A program made the position numbers and the translations under genes. From the NCBI RefSeq assembly GCF_963966145.1, contig NC_091047.1:14818001-14882000 (forward strand): 64,000 nucleotides of DNA, in the 5' to 3' direction. Below the pieces are notes generated by a model that was not told the origin of the DNA, made no database searches, and saw only the letters and a list, made by a program, of their open reading frames with translations. Origin of the DNA: Tenebrio molitor. Taxonomy: Eukaryota; Arthropoda; Insecta; Coleoptera; Tenebrionidae. Below are positions 1-9,375 of this stretch, piece after piece. Each line of letters begins with the position of its first letter. Position 1 is the stretch's first letter.

Positions 1-204
1 AATTTTCCAGCTGTGTTCAAAACAGAGTTTATGCGTAAAAAGTTGTTACGAATTTGTTTCACAGATTACTCATTTTTCAGCAAATAATTTAGATACGTCA
101 ATTTGACGGGGCATTGTTATCTTATTTAAAATTCTTTTATTTCTGAACTATTCGGTAAAATACAATAAAAATTCAAATGGGTATGTATGTACAAACCCCG
201 GTGT

Positions 205-775
205 AGGTACACTCGACCGATTTAGAAAAGCCCAGGCCCTCCGGCCAGGCATGCATTATTTGTTTGTCTAGTTGTATTTAGCCTAAGGAGACCAAAGGAG
301 CAGGTAGTGTCGCCCCGTCTTACCAGTCTTATTTTGCAAATGAGGACGAAAAATATTCACTTCGTTCGGCACCGAAACTAGCGGCCTCAGCACATAAAAT
401 TTCATTTTTGCTCGTAATACACTACTAATAAAAATACGGTGTGATCAAGAATTATTGAATCTGTTGGTAATAATGAAATTTGGTGAATTTGAAATTTACC
501 ATCAAAGGTTCATTTTTGTAATAGTATAAACATAACTGGCATAACCAAAAATGTTTTTAATGTCATCTCAATCCGGTCAGTGCCAATTACGAGACAAAAA
601 ACACCAGTACTTTTCAAATGTTTCATTGCCAACAGACTCAGTCATTGTTGATCACGCTGTACATACTAAAAATTTTATTGTTTTCAAGTATTTTTTTTTT
701 TTTTTAATTTAATTGATTTGATTGAAAAGATTATTATTCATATTTTTAACAGTTTTTAACCATTTAATCATTCAA
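205..775. repeat. Dispersed repeat A, copy 1 (interrupted by a MITE)
   Basis: This segment matches, in inverted orientation, the sequence at about 9066-9375. The best-conserved part is near 210-290 and contains the GC-rich block AGGCCCTCCGGCCAGGC. The match continues through the motif GCTCGTAATA near 410-420 and, beyond a 223-bp MITE, through the T-rich tract to about 760. The second copy lies inside the loop of the 1821-11595 composite. I see no coding capacity and do not recognise the family. Both ends are approximate. Confidence 0.7.
437..659. mobile_element. MITE, CAGCGTGATCAA family, copy 1 (223 bp)
   Basis: Inverted ends of about 45 bp (left CGGTGTGATCAAGAA, right the complement of CAGCGTGATCAACAA) are flanked by TA on both sides (435-436 and 660-661). 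The TA duplication and the short non-coding body are typical of MITEs mobilised by Tc1/mariner transposases. It interrupts repeat A. Related copies lie at 37240-37635 (longer) and 50526-50753. Confidence 0.85.
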
Positions 776-938
776 GAATTTAGTTTGCTAGAAATATTTG
801 CAGATTTTTTTATTAACGACGTGCTTTGTAATAAAACAATTAGTCTTCATTGAACAATTAGACTAACAGTAAATTGTGGGTTTTTTGTCAAAAACTATCC
901 AACACAAAGAGAATGTTGACAGTTGACTATTACGAATA

Positions 939-1366
939 CAGGCTGTATCTGAAATACGTGTGTTAATTTTAACCAGTGAAAGAACTCGCCAATTTATGAA
1001 ACTTTTCTTTACAACATTCAAAAATTCGCAAAAGTATCCAAGATTTTTTACCCCTCAATTTTTACCAAAGGAGTTGTTTTGTGTGATTAACTAGTTTCTA
1101 CTTTTTGTAACCATGAGAATTTAAATTTTAATCATGTATTTAGTTTTTTTCTATAACAATGTAATTTTTTAATAAGGCTTCGTTTCTATCACAACAGAAA
1201 ATTTTCGCCCTTACCCATAGGCGGATATACACTTTGATGGCTAATTTATTCCAAATTTTAAATTAATTTGTAATGCTTTTTCGTAAAAATGTTATAGAGA
1301 AAAGTTTCATGAATTGGCGAGTTCTTCCACTGATTAAAATTAACACACGTATTTCACATACACCTG
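939..1366. mobile_element. Palindromic MITE with long terminal inverted repeats (428 bp)
   Basis: The first 85 or so bases, starting CAGGCTGTATCTGAAATACG, are repeated in inverted form at the other end (about 1280-1366) with roughly 85-90 percent identity. The flanks AATA (935-938) and AATA (1367-1370) look like a 4-bp target duplication, or 5 bp if the adjoining G is counted. The flanks are not TA, so this is not the same class as most MITEs here. The middle is AT-rich and non-coding. Confidence 0.8.
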
Positions 1367-1587
1367 AATATATATTTTTTTTTTACCAAATTAGGCATCT
1401 CTAATGTTTAATGTTCATTTCAAATACCGAGAGATAATTTAAATTAATAATAATTAGGCTATGATCTTTAAATTAGATCGCAGCCGCAGTGCAAATTAGA
1501 GGTTGTGTAAACATGTTGATGTTTAGAGTTCTCTCTTATGTTCAATCGTTTTAATATGTGATGTAAAGGAAATTAAGCACTATAGTG

Positions 1588-1820
1588 AAATTTTTTTAAT
1601 AAACAATTATCAATTTCAAAATTAAGTAAAAAACCACTCTGTACCACCCTAAAATGTGCGCATATGGAGCTATATAACAATTTGACACCAAATCGTAGTT
1701 AAGATTATGTTCACTTCACTTCTCGGACCTTTCTTCCTTTCATTTGAATGAAAAATCATCAGAAATCTTTTTTGAATTTGAAATAAACTCTCGCTCGTCA
1801 AGGCGCAGGCTCAGTTAAAT
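1588..1820. mobile_element. Truncated copy of the AATTTTTTTAATAAACAATTG element
   Basis: This stretch matches the complement of about 22775-23018. It starts with the same terminal inverted repeat (AAATTTTTTTAATAAACAAT) and includes the shared block CCACTCTGTACCACCC. The match stops at GGCTCAGTTA, where the 1821-11595 composite begins. The other half of the element is not found on the far side of the composite. Confidence 0.7.
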
Positions 1821-1827
1821 TATAGCT

Positions 1828-1951
1828 ATTAAGACAACAAGGGTTTTATAGACGATTTAAAAATCGAGATCGTAGTTTAAATCAGAGCGACCGCTGGGAG
1901 CGAGGATTTAATAGATCGAGATTTTTAAACTATAAAACAGGCGTTGTCTTC
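1828..1951. repeat. Terminal hairpin of the composite, left
   Basis: This 124-bp stretch is an imperfect palindrome. It opens with AAGACAACAAGGGTTTTATAG and closes with CTATAAAACAGGCGTTGTCTT, with a GC-richer centre (GAGCGACCGCTGGGAGCGAG). The right arm carries the same hairpin at 11464-11587. Outward-lying hairpins at element tips are a hallmark of foldback-like elements. Confidence 0.75.
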
Positions 1952-2067
1952 AAGATTTTTTTTAACACTAACATCTTATCAGAAATTTTAATAAATTCAG
2001 AAATTATTCGAGGCGCGTCATAATACACAAAATGCGGAGGTTGCCGTGGGTACTATGGTAATAATAT

Positions 2068-2336
2068 TGAACGATTAATCACTGTTGGGTGGTGATATTA
2101 GCCGTTCAAATGATATAGTCGTCTTTGTATAACTACTTAAAAACTTTATTGTATGACAAAATGTTGATGTACAAGTGTTAAGTACCAAGGATAGTGGTAG
2201 ACTCTGGTTTTTACCGCTATATCTCGACTTAAATAAGGGTGGGTGATTTCACCCCTCTCACAAAGAAAGTAGGCAGGACTACCTGCTACAGTACCTCTTT
2301 CTAACAATAACATTCAAAATTACATTATTTTGTACA
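2068..2336 (-). repeat. 3' LTR of the BEL/Pao element
   Basis: Read on the minus strand this is the downstream LTR. It starts TGTACAAAAT and ends AATCGTTCA. It contains an AATAAA polyadenylation signal (plus-strand TTTATT at 2145-2150), about 75 bases before its end. It is identical to 8090-8358. Confidence 0.95.
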
Positions 2337-2340
2337 TATA

Positions 2341-2352
2341 CCGCCCCCCTTG
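2341..2352 (-). promoter_or_regulatory. Polypurine tract
   Basis: On the minus strand the sequence AAGGGGGGCGG followed by TATA sits directly before the 3' LTR. This is the position and composition expected for the primer of plus-strand DNA synthesis. The tract is only mildly interrupted by one C. Confidence 0.8.
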
Positions 2353-2528
2353 AAGGCACGGACTTCAAAAATATTGGAATTAGCAAAGATCGAACATGGT
2401 TATTAGAAAAAGGATTGTTACATAATAAACATGACAAAAAACATTAAAAAATACAAACATTGAAGTCAATTGTAAAAAAAAGGGTTAATGCATAATTATA
2501 ACAAATATTTACACGATACAAACATAGT

Positions 2529-5500
2529 CTATTCATTCGCTGGCAGAACGCACACCTTTCGCGTGGCTCTTTTGAAGATGCCATTGACAGTCTTTACGGA
2601 CACTACGCGCACAACACCGTCACTTCCGGGATGAAGTTCTACGATGCGTCCCAATTTCCATTGTAGTGGCGGCGTGTTGTCCTCAACTAGAATCACCATG
2701 GAACCAACTTCCAAGGCGGGGGTGGACGGTCTGGAACCGGAACCACGGAGCTGCTTGGAACGATTGATGTTTTGAACAAGGTACTCCCTTTGCCAGCGGT
2801 GCCAAAAGTGCTGCCTCATCTGTTCCACTCTTTGCCATTGCGTCAATCGGTTGATCCTCGTCGTCGTAAGATCTCTTTCGCTTATAGAAGTTAATGGCTC
2901 TCCGATGAGGAAGTGACCAGGGGTTATGGGATTAAGGTCATTAGGATCGTTACTCAAGGGACACAAAGGTCTGGAGTTTAGGACTGCTTCAATTCTTGTT
3001 AACAGGGTATACAATTCTTCGTAGGAAAGCACGACTTCTCCAATTGTTCTCTTTAAATGACCTTTAATGGATTTTACGTTTATTTCCCAAATACCGCCCA
3101 TGTGCGGGGATCTGGGGGGAATGAAATGCCACGAGATACCCTTATTAGCCAGATTTTCTGTAATTTGACTAAATGAAGCTGACTTTAGAAATGTTCTTAG
3201 TTCCAGTAATTCTCTATTGGCGCCAACGAAATTTGTAGCATTGTCCGAATAAAGATGGTACACATGACTACGTCTTGATATGAAGCGTTTTAGCGCATTC
3301 AAAAAGGTTTGAGTCGTTAAGTCACCAACTAGTTCTAAATGAACGGCTTTAGTTGAAAAACAGACAAAGACGCAAATATATGCCTTCACAGTACGCTTAC
3401 TGCGACCACGACATTCCTTGATGTAAATAGGCCCGGCATAATCTACGCCACTGATTGAAAATGGTCTGGTTGGTTCGACACGGGATTTGGGCAAATTACC
3501 CATAATAGGATACATAACGCTTGGTTTGACTTTAAAACATTGCAAACACTGGTGCAAAATCTTGCGTACCACACTGCGTGGAGAAATTATCCAAAAATTT
3601 TGACGTAACGCGGCTAAAGTTCCCTGAACACCAGCGTGCAGTTGCTCAATGTGCACGTGTTTGACTAATGCCTTAATCAAATGGTGATCGTTTGGTAGCA
3701 CGATGGGATGTTTGACATCGTAAGTTAAGGATGAGTTTTGCAACCTACCTCCCGCGCGAATTAAATTATCATTCTTGTCGAGAAAAATATTTAAGCACAG
3801 TAAACGTGATTTCTTGTTAATCGGTTTGTTTTGTTTAAGGCAAGCTAATTCATCGTTGAATGCAACTTCTTGAATTAAACGCATGATGGCCTTCATGGAA
3901 TCTTTTAATTCTTCACATGTTAAAGAACTAGAGATTTGCCTTTGGTTTGGCTTCCTACAATTGTTGATGAACCGTAATACCCATGACATTACGCGTTCAG
4001 TTTTTTTGTAATTTGAAAATTTTGTAAGAAGCGGTAGTTGTCTTTCGCGAGAATGAATATTGGTCAGAGTGACAGTTCGCCGTTCTGGAATTTCAATATC
4101 CGAAAGATTTACGTTAGATACGGGCCAAGTGTCGTTGTTTTCTGACAGCCAATCAGGACCGTTCCACCACAGTTTATTAGTTTTGAGTTGACCAGGTAAA
4201 GCACCTCGGCTTAGTACATCCGCAGGGTTACTTTCGCTTTTGACATGATACCAATCTTTCGCATCCGTTAGCGTTTGAATTTCGGAAACTCGATTTCCTA
4301 CAAATGTTTGTAAGTTTGAAGATGTAGCGTTTATCCATGCCAGAACGACTGTGGAATCTGTCCAGAGAAATTGCTGATCAATTTTGACATTTATCGTTCG
4401 TAAAACTGTATTAAATAATCGCGACAACGTTAAGGCGGCACACAGCTCCAAGCGTGGTAACGTAACAGCGCGAAGAGGAGCCACACGAGATTTAGCGCAA
4501 ATTAAGTGAACTTGATGATTGCCACTATGATCAGTTGTTCTTAGATAGACAGCAGCGCCATATGCGATTTGTGATGCGTCACCAAAACCATGTAGTTGCA
4601 CCTGTACGGGGCTTGATTTTATTATGTTTCTGGGAATTTCGATTTCGTTTAAGTGAGCGAGTTCTTGCAAGATCTTAACCCATGCACAATAAATAGTTTC
4701 AGGTAATAGATCGTCCCATCCAATTTTCAAACTCCAGCATTGTTGAAGGATTATTTTTGCTTTTACTACTACTGGCGCCACAAGACCCAATGGATCGAAT
4801 ACCTGGGCAGTTTTAGACAGGATTTCGCGTTTTGTTAGTCTTTTCGGAATGTCGCACTGTTTTACCTGATAGCGTAACGAATCGTGATTAGGATTCCAAA
4901 AAAGCCCTAACGTTTTAGTGTAAGCATCCTTATCGAAACTGACGTTGAGATTAGGCTCGTGACTATCTGGAATTAATGCAGGATGATTGGCGGCCCATTT
5001 ACGTAATAAGAAACCACCATGAGCTAAAATTTGAATTATTTGATCTCGTAAAGTGATTAGGTTTTCAAGTGAGTCTCCTCCCGTCAGAAGATCGTCTACG
5101 TAAAAATCCTGTTGAATTGCTTTAGCGGCTTCCGGGTACTGATTTACGTTTTGAAGAGCTAGTTCTTTAAGACATCTTGTTGCTAGAAAACTGGCCGGTT
5201 TTGTACCGTAGGTTAGAGTGGTTAATCTATACGTTTTTAGCGGATCTTCGGTGTTCTCGCGCCAAACAATTCGTTGATAGTCACTGTGATCGGGATGTAT
5301 TTCTATCATACGGTACATTTTAGCTATGTCCCCGTTTACGACGTATTTAAAAGTTCTGAATCTCAACAAAATTGCAAAAAGCTCTGGCTGGATTGTAGGT
5401 CCTGCCATAAGATTGTCATTTAGACTTAATGCATCAGCTGAGCGAAATGACGCGTTAAAAACAACTCTTAACTTGGTCGATGTAGAATCCTTGAGTACCG

Positions 5501-7757
5501 CGTGATGGGGCAAATATGTACAGTTCGGTTTATTTAATTCGCAACCCGGAACTTCCTCCATGTGACCCAAAGAGATGTAATCCCGCATGAATTGCACATA
5601 ATCTGATTTTAGTGTAGGCCTTTTGTTTAGGTTTCGTTCCAGATTGTTAAAAAACTTTACAGCACTATCGCGGTTTGACTTGAGAATTGGAGGATCATTT
5701 TTTAATGGCAGTTTAACAAGAAACTTTCCGTTTGTTTGTCTGCACGTATTTCGAATAAAATGTTGCTCGCACATAATCTCTTCATTTGAAAAGCATTTTT
5801 GTTCGGAAGGGTTGCTGCATTGTTCTAGTTCGAAGAATTTCTGCACCTGGTTCTCTAAAATGTCGGTTACCGACGTTAGAGAAAGCGAGCAGGTGCTTGA
5901 GCTATTGTTATTGTTCATATTTAGTGACCCACCCGCAATGAAACCTAAATGGGTATTTTGCAGCATTAGTTTGTTATGGTTCTTCAGTGTTATTTCCTTG
6001 CGGTCTTGACATAAAAGGTTCCAAAACAAATCAGCCCCGATAAGTAAGTCTACTGGTGCAGTTTCTAAGAATTTCGGATCGGCTAGCTGTAATTCCTTTG
6101 GAATATTTATTGCAGACATGTTTATGGTCACCAGGGGAAGATTTTCGGTTATTTTTTCCAGAACAAAACAACTTAAGTTCGCCGAAAACTTATTGTACTG
6201 AGACTTGATGTTTACCTGGACGGCCTGTTTGATGTTCGTCGAAATTTGACCAATTCCGCCAACGGTTATATTTACGGCTTTCTGCTGTAGACGTAATTTT
6301 TTGGAAAATGATGACGTAATATAACTGTTCATGGACCCTGCATCCAGGAGAGCTCTACATTTATGTGACTTATTATTACGATCTTCTATGAGAACGATCG
6401 CGGTTGATAACAAAATAATTGATGATTGGGACCTCATAGAATGAGCGTTTAAACTTTCTACCTGTGCTGGTGTTTCATTGGTTTGCGTGATTTGTCTTTC
6501 TTTGTGAAGCAGCGTATTGTGGCTTTGATTGCATTTACGGCATTTGAATTTGGACTGACAGTTGTTAACAAAATGATTGGTTCTTAGACAATTAAGACAT
6601 AACTTCAGGTTTCGAGCTTGAGCGTTTCTTTCCTCTACATTTAATTTTGTAAATTCATTGCACTGAAAGATTGTATGATCGTCATTTTTACAAAATGTAC
6701 AATGTAGTTTGTTTGTGGCAACATAAGATGTAGTGCTTCGTTTTTGTGACATATTGTTTTTTGCATTATTGTGATTCGGATTGACGTTCGATTTGGGGTG
6801 CAATAGATTTAAGGATTCCAACAACTGACATTTCCTTTCTAAAAATTCGATCGTTTGACCGTAAGTTGGAACCTCGTCGGTTAATGTAGCCTGCCATTCT
6901 CTTGCAAGATTGTCGTCTAATTTGTCCACAATTATTACGACTAGAAGAGCGTGCCAAGTATCAATTGGTACTTCTAGCTGTCTTAACGCGGCAACATTTG
7001 AATTCAACGTATCTAAAAAACACCTAAGTGACGAATGCGAGGCTTTAATTACTTGGGGTGCCTTTGTGATGGCTATTATGTGATCGTGAACGATCAGCCG
7101 TTTGTTGCAGAACCGTTTCTTTAAGATATCCCACGCTACATTATAATTTTCTGATGACACCGTTAATGACTCGACTGCTCGCAAAGCTTCACCAGATAAA
7201 CATGATCGCAAATATTGGAAACGTTGACAGTTGTTTAGCATGTTGTTTTCGTCTTCAATAATGGATTTAAATGAATTTTGAAATGACAACCATTCCTTAT
7301 AGCAACCAGTGAAAGATTTTAAATTTAAAGTTGGCAGATTCAATTTGATTGATTGATCACGATTAGAGCAATGTGAATTAGCGCTGGAACAACTACCGTT
7401 AGGATTCGCTGTGGCCGCAGTGTGCGGTGGAGGCGTCGTTTGTCTAATTTTTGTTTGAATTGATGATAATACATCGAGATACTTTAAATCAATTTCGTCG
7501 CGGTCCTGAGTCTGTGTCTCAATCGCCTCTGATGAAAGATCGAGTGATTCAATTTCAGTCTGTACCTCGTCATATTCTTTGAATATTTGTTCGATGAATG
7601 TTTTTCTAGTTTCTAGTGGAGACACATCATTATCATTTGATTGAAAATTAGACACAAAGTTCTGAATACGCGTAATTCTAGCTTTTAATGAGGTTCTTTT
7701 CCTTTTTAGAGCCTCTAATTTGGCAATTGATTCATCTAATAAGGATGTCTCGGGCAT
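2529..7757 (-). CDS. gag-pol: BEL/Pao Gag-Pol polyprotein (1,742 aa)
   Basis: One uninterrupted frame encodes the whole replication machinery. Residues 1-110 are charged and probably coiled-coil. About 140-320 resemble the DUF1759 Gag region. Three Cys/His knuckles follow at 353-366, 387-400 and 406-418. The aspartic protease centre is D472-A473-G474 (LLDAGS). Reverse transcriptase spans about 720-920 with D810 and the YVDD box at 886-889. A Peptidase_A17-like connection lies at about 960-1030. RNase H follows with D1060, E1104, D1134 and D1180. Integrase has an H2C2 zinc site (1367-1407) and catalytic D1439, D1505 and E1558; a DUF5641-type tail ends the protein. Length and order are normal for BEL/Pao. 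The Met at 7757 is the first in-frame start and begins a long open frame; nothing downstream competes. The polyprotein is cut by its own protease and works in cytoplasmic particles, then in the nucleus. Confidence 0.97.
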   Translation of the reverse strand: MPETSLLDESIAKLEALKRKRTSLKARITRIQNFVSNFQSNDNDVSPLETRKTFIEQIFKEYDEVQTEIESLDLSSEAIETQTQDRDEIDLKYLDVLSSIQTKIRQTTPPPHTAATANPNGSCSSANSHCSNRDQSIKLNLPTLNLKSFTGCYKEWLSFQNSFKSIIEDENNMLNNCQRFQYLRSCLSGEALRAVESLTVSSENYNVAWDILKKRFCNKRLIVHDHIIAITKAPQVIKASHSSLRCFLDTLNSNVAALRQLEVPIDTWHALLVVIIVDKLDDNLAREWQATLTDEVPTYGQTIEFLERKCQLLESLNLLHPKSNVNPNHNNAKNNMSQKRSTTSYVATNKLHCTFCKNDDHTIFQCNEFTKLNVEERNAQARNLKLCLNCLRTNHFVNNCQSKFKCRKCNQSHNTLLHKERQITQTNETPAQVESLNAHSMRSQSSIILLSTAIVLIEDRNNKSHKCRALLDAGSMNSYITSSFSKKLRLQQKAVNITVGGIGQISTNIKQAVQVNIKSQYNKFSANLSCFVLEKITENLPLVTINMSAINIPKELQLADPKFLETAPVDLLIGADLFWNLLCQDRKEITLKNHNKLMLQNTHLGFIAGGSLNMNNNNSSSTCSLSLTSVTDILENQVQKFFELEQCSNPSEQKCFSNEEIMCEQHFIRNTCRQTNGKFLVKLPLKNDPPILKSNRDSAVKFFNNLERNLNKRPTLKSDYVQFMRDYISLGHMEEVPGCELNKPNCTYLPHHAVLKDSTSTKLRVVFNASFRSADALSLNDNLMAGPTIQPELFAILLRFRTFKYVVNGDIAKMYRMIEIHPDHSDYQRIVWRENTEDPLKTYRLTTLTYGTKPASFLATRCLKELALQNVNQYPEAAKAIQQDFYVDDLLTGGDSLENLITLRDQIIQILAHGGFLLRKWAANHPALIPDSHEPNLNVSFDKDAYTKTLGLFWNPNHDSLRYQVKQCDIPKRLTKREILSKTAQVFDPLGLVAPVVVKAKIILQQCWSLKIGWDDLLPETIYCAWVKILQELAHLNEIEIPRNIIKSSPVQVQLHGFGDASQIAYGAAVYLRTTDHSGNHQVHLICAKSRVAPLRAVTLPRLELCAALTLSRLFNTVLRTINVKIDQQFLWTDSTVVLAWINATSSNLQTFVGNRVSEIQTLTDAKDWYHVKSESNPADVLSRGALPGQLKTNKLWWNGPDWLSENNDTWPVSNVNLSDIEIPERRTVTLTNIHSRERQLPLLTKFSNYKKTERVMSWVLRFINNCRKPNQRQISSSLTCEELKDSMKAIMRLIQEVAFNDELACLKQNKPINKKSRLLCLNIFLDKNDNLIRAGGRLQNSSLTYDVKHPIVLPNDHHLIKALVKHVHIEQLHAGVQGTLAALRQNFWIISPRSVVRKILHQCLQCFKVKPSVMYPIMGNLPKSRVEPTRPFSISGVDYAGPIYIKECRGRSKRTVKAYICVFVCFSTKAVHLELVGDLTTQTFLNALKRFISRRSHVYHLYSDNATNFVGANRELLELRTFLKSASFSQITENLANKGISWHFIPPRSPHMGGIWEINVKSIKGHLKRTIGEVVLSYEELYTLLTRIEAVLNSRPLCPLSNDPNDLNPITPGHFLIGEPLTSISERDLTTTRINRLTQWQRVEQMRQHFWHRWQREYLVQNINRSKQLRGSGSRPSTPALEVGSMVILVEDNTPPLQWKLGRIVELHPGSDGVVRVVSVKTVNGIFKRATRKVCVLPANE

Positions 7758-8065
7758 AATGATTGATTTGATTTACGTGGTCGAGATGAAAATTTGCGAA
7801 ATTAGGAACAATAGAAAAAGTCGTACGTAGTAATGCAGTTTGGAAGGGAAATTGAAAGGATTGAGAGCCACTAACCTTTGTTGATGTCTTGAGTGATGAT
7901 CGCTTCGCTGCTACCCAATTCGGTGACTATTCGTGCTGCCCTTTTGCCCTTGCTGAAGGTGACGAAATCGTTGCTGCCCTCTGGGTGTCGAAACTGTTTC
8001 TTGAATTGTTGTTGTATTACACTTGTTATTACACTAGACGACCGTCGTGTGATATGGATTTAATC
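7758..8065 (-). other. 5' untranslated leader of the BEL/Pao element
   Basis: About 300 bp lie between the primer site and the start codon. Small frames on either strand here have no recognisable domain. In related elements this region carries RNA packaging signals; none can be identified by eye. Confidence 0.6.
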
Positions 8066-8083
8066 ATCCGGCTCGAAGGACCA
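8066..8083 (-). promoter_or_regulatory. Primer binding site complementary to tRNA-Tyr
   Basis: The plus strand reads TCCGGCTCGAAGGACCA at 8067-8083, which matches from memory the 3' end of eukaryotic cytosolic tRNA-Tyr (T-stem, acceptor strand, A and CCA); the preceding A extends the match to 18 bases. On the element strand this is TGGTCCTTCGAGCCGGA, six bases inside the 5' LTR. It would prime minus-strand DNA synthesis. Confidence 0.85.
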
Positions 8084-8089
8084 AAATTA

Positions 8090-8358
8090 TGAACGATTAA
8101 TCACTGTTGGGTGGTGATATTAGCCGTTCAAATGATATAGTCGTCTTTGTATAACTACTTAAAAACTTTATTGTATGACAAAATGTTGATGTACAAGTGT
8201 TAAGTACCAAGGATAGTGGTAGACTCTGGTTTTTACCGCTATATCTCGACTTAAATAAGGGTGGGTGATTTCACCCCTCTCACAAAGAAAGTAGGCAGGA
8301 CTACCTGCTACAGTACCTCTTTCTAACAATAACATTCAAAATTACATTATTTTGTACA
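8090..8358 (-). repeat. 5' LTR of the BEL/Pao element
   Basis: It is identical to 2068-2336. On the minus strand it carries a TATA-like TTATTTAA (plus 8251-8258) downstream of two short adjacent hairpins (plus 8262-8310: GGGTG/CACCC and GTAGCAGG/CCTGCCTAC), then AATAAA (plus 8167-8172). The TATA-like site is a plausible but unproven core promoter. Confidence 0.93.
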
Positions 8359-8363
8359 AATAT

Positions 8364-8949
8364 CAACAAATTTGGAAAAAAACAAATTTCATCGTTGAAA
8401 TGTGCCAAAACGTTCCAGAAGAAATAAGAAAAAAGGGGCAATTTGTTACCAATGAAGTCTAAAAGTGCATACGAAAAGGTGTATGTTTCGTTTCAAGGTC
8501 GGAACAATAAAAAAAAGCATCACGGAGGTAACGGAAGATGTCATTTTGGCTTTTCTTGATATGGGGTAAGCGTGTAGAACTTCATTAAAAGTTAATTCAC
8601 ACTACGGCAAGAATCATTTGAAGAAAATGTAAAGATTGCCATTTTCGATGGCCGTGCACTTGCTTTGGATGAAACAGCAGAAGTTAAAGAAGAAGATGTT
8701 AGGAACAAGAGCACGAAGCTAATATGGCAATTCCAATTCAATAATTGTACTTTTCACTTTTGTGATAATTACTGTAAAAATGATGAATAAAATGTTACTT
8801 GAATGATGTGTGTGAGCGTATTTTATGACTCTATAAGATACGTTGCTATTGACGACGTGTCTTATAGAGAAAAGCGTATTTTATGGGAAACATAAGGTGT
8901 GAGCTCAAATGCACCATGGAAACAGTATAAGATATTAGTGTTAGAAAAA
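8364..8949. repeat. Inner part of the composite's left arm (unit J)
   Basis: This continues the left arm after the BEL insertion and pairs with 10764-11350. With 1953-2067 it forms a unit of about 700 bp whose own ends are inverted repeats (TTTTTCTAACACTAATATCTTAT and its complement). Each composite arm is therefore a hairpin tip plus a complete TIR-bounded unit. The unit holds short decayed coding-like stretches described separately. Confidence 0.7.
8430..8565 (+). pseudogene. Decayed coding remnant, possibly Crypton-like recombinase
   Basis: One frame reads NLLPMKSKSAYEKVYVSFQ. After a frame slip in an A-run it continues SITEVTEDVILAFLDMG and meets GTAAGC, a good splice donor, at 8566. From memory, the arrangement LPxKS..YEKxY..F......SExVxLAFF resembles the N-terminal core-binding segment of Crypton-type tyrosine recombinases found in insect genomes. 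The arm copy at 11149-11285 has the same reading with AYEKAYVSFQ and the same donor. In-frame stops and the slip make it non-functional. Assignment is tentative; no catalytic domain is visible. Confidence 0.35.
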
Positions 8950-9065
8950 AAACATTTTGACACTCTGTGTAACTATTTTTTTTTTTAATATAATCGTATT
9001 AGGTATTAATAGACAGGGAGATATTTCTAACAATTTAAATTTACATTTTTCAAACGATTTTCAGT

Positions 9066-9375
9066 TAAAAACTGCTAAAAATATGAACAATAATATGTAT
9101 CTACCTAATCTTTCCAATCAAATCCAATCCAATTAATTTTTTTTAAAATGTTATTACGAGCAAAAATTAAATTTTATGTGCTGAAGCTGGTAGTTTCGCT
9201 GCCGAAGGAAGTTAATATTTTTGGTCTTCATTCACGGTATTTATGCAAATAAGACTGGGTACACTTCAGTACTACCTGCTGCTCTGGTCTCTTTAGGCTA
9301 AATACTACTGGACAAACAAATAATGCATGCCTGGCCGGAGGGCCTGGGCTTTTCTAAATCGGTCGAGTGTACGTC
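9066..9375. repeat. Dispersed repeat A, copy 2 (inverted relative to copy 1)
   Basis: This pairs with 205-775, without the MITE present there. The end near 9300-9370 is best conserved (ATAATGCATGCCTGGCCGGA). It lies in the loop of the composite. The copy lacking the MITE is the empty-site comparison for the insertion at 437-659. Confidence 0.7.

Larger units (their letters stand above)
2068..8358 (-). mobile_element. Complete BEL/Pao LTR retrotransposon
   Basis: The 6,291-bp element is bounded by two 269-bp LTRs that look identical base for base, each with TG...CA ends. AATAT flanks it at 2063-2067 and 8359-8363, a 5-bp duplication as expected for BEL/Pao integrases. One minus-strand reading frame of 1,742 codons covers Gag to integrase. 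A tRNA-Tyr-type primer site lies inside the right LTR and a G-rich polypurine tract inside the left LTR. There is no room for an env gene: only about 190 bp separate the stop codon from the 3' LTR. Identical LTRs and an open frame point to a very recent insertion, possibly of a still active family. Confidence 0.97.

Noticed and set aside
2337..2528. Possible env gene of the BEL/Pao element
   Set aside because: Less than 200 bp lies between the pol stop and the 3' LTR, so there is no space for env.
5623..6009. A 128-codon plus-strand frame inside the retrotransposon
   Set aside because: It lies antisense to the gag-pol frame and has no domain; it is a shadow of that coding region.
7889..8092. 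A 67-codon plus-strand frame in the element leader
   Set aside because: It is antisense to the leader and primer site, with no recognisable domain.
9300..9365. Helitron-like 3' end (short GC hairpin then CTAA)
   Set aside because: The similarity between the two copies continues past CTAA, so the repeat does not end there.
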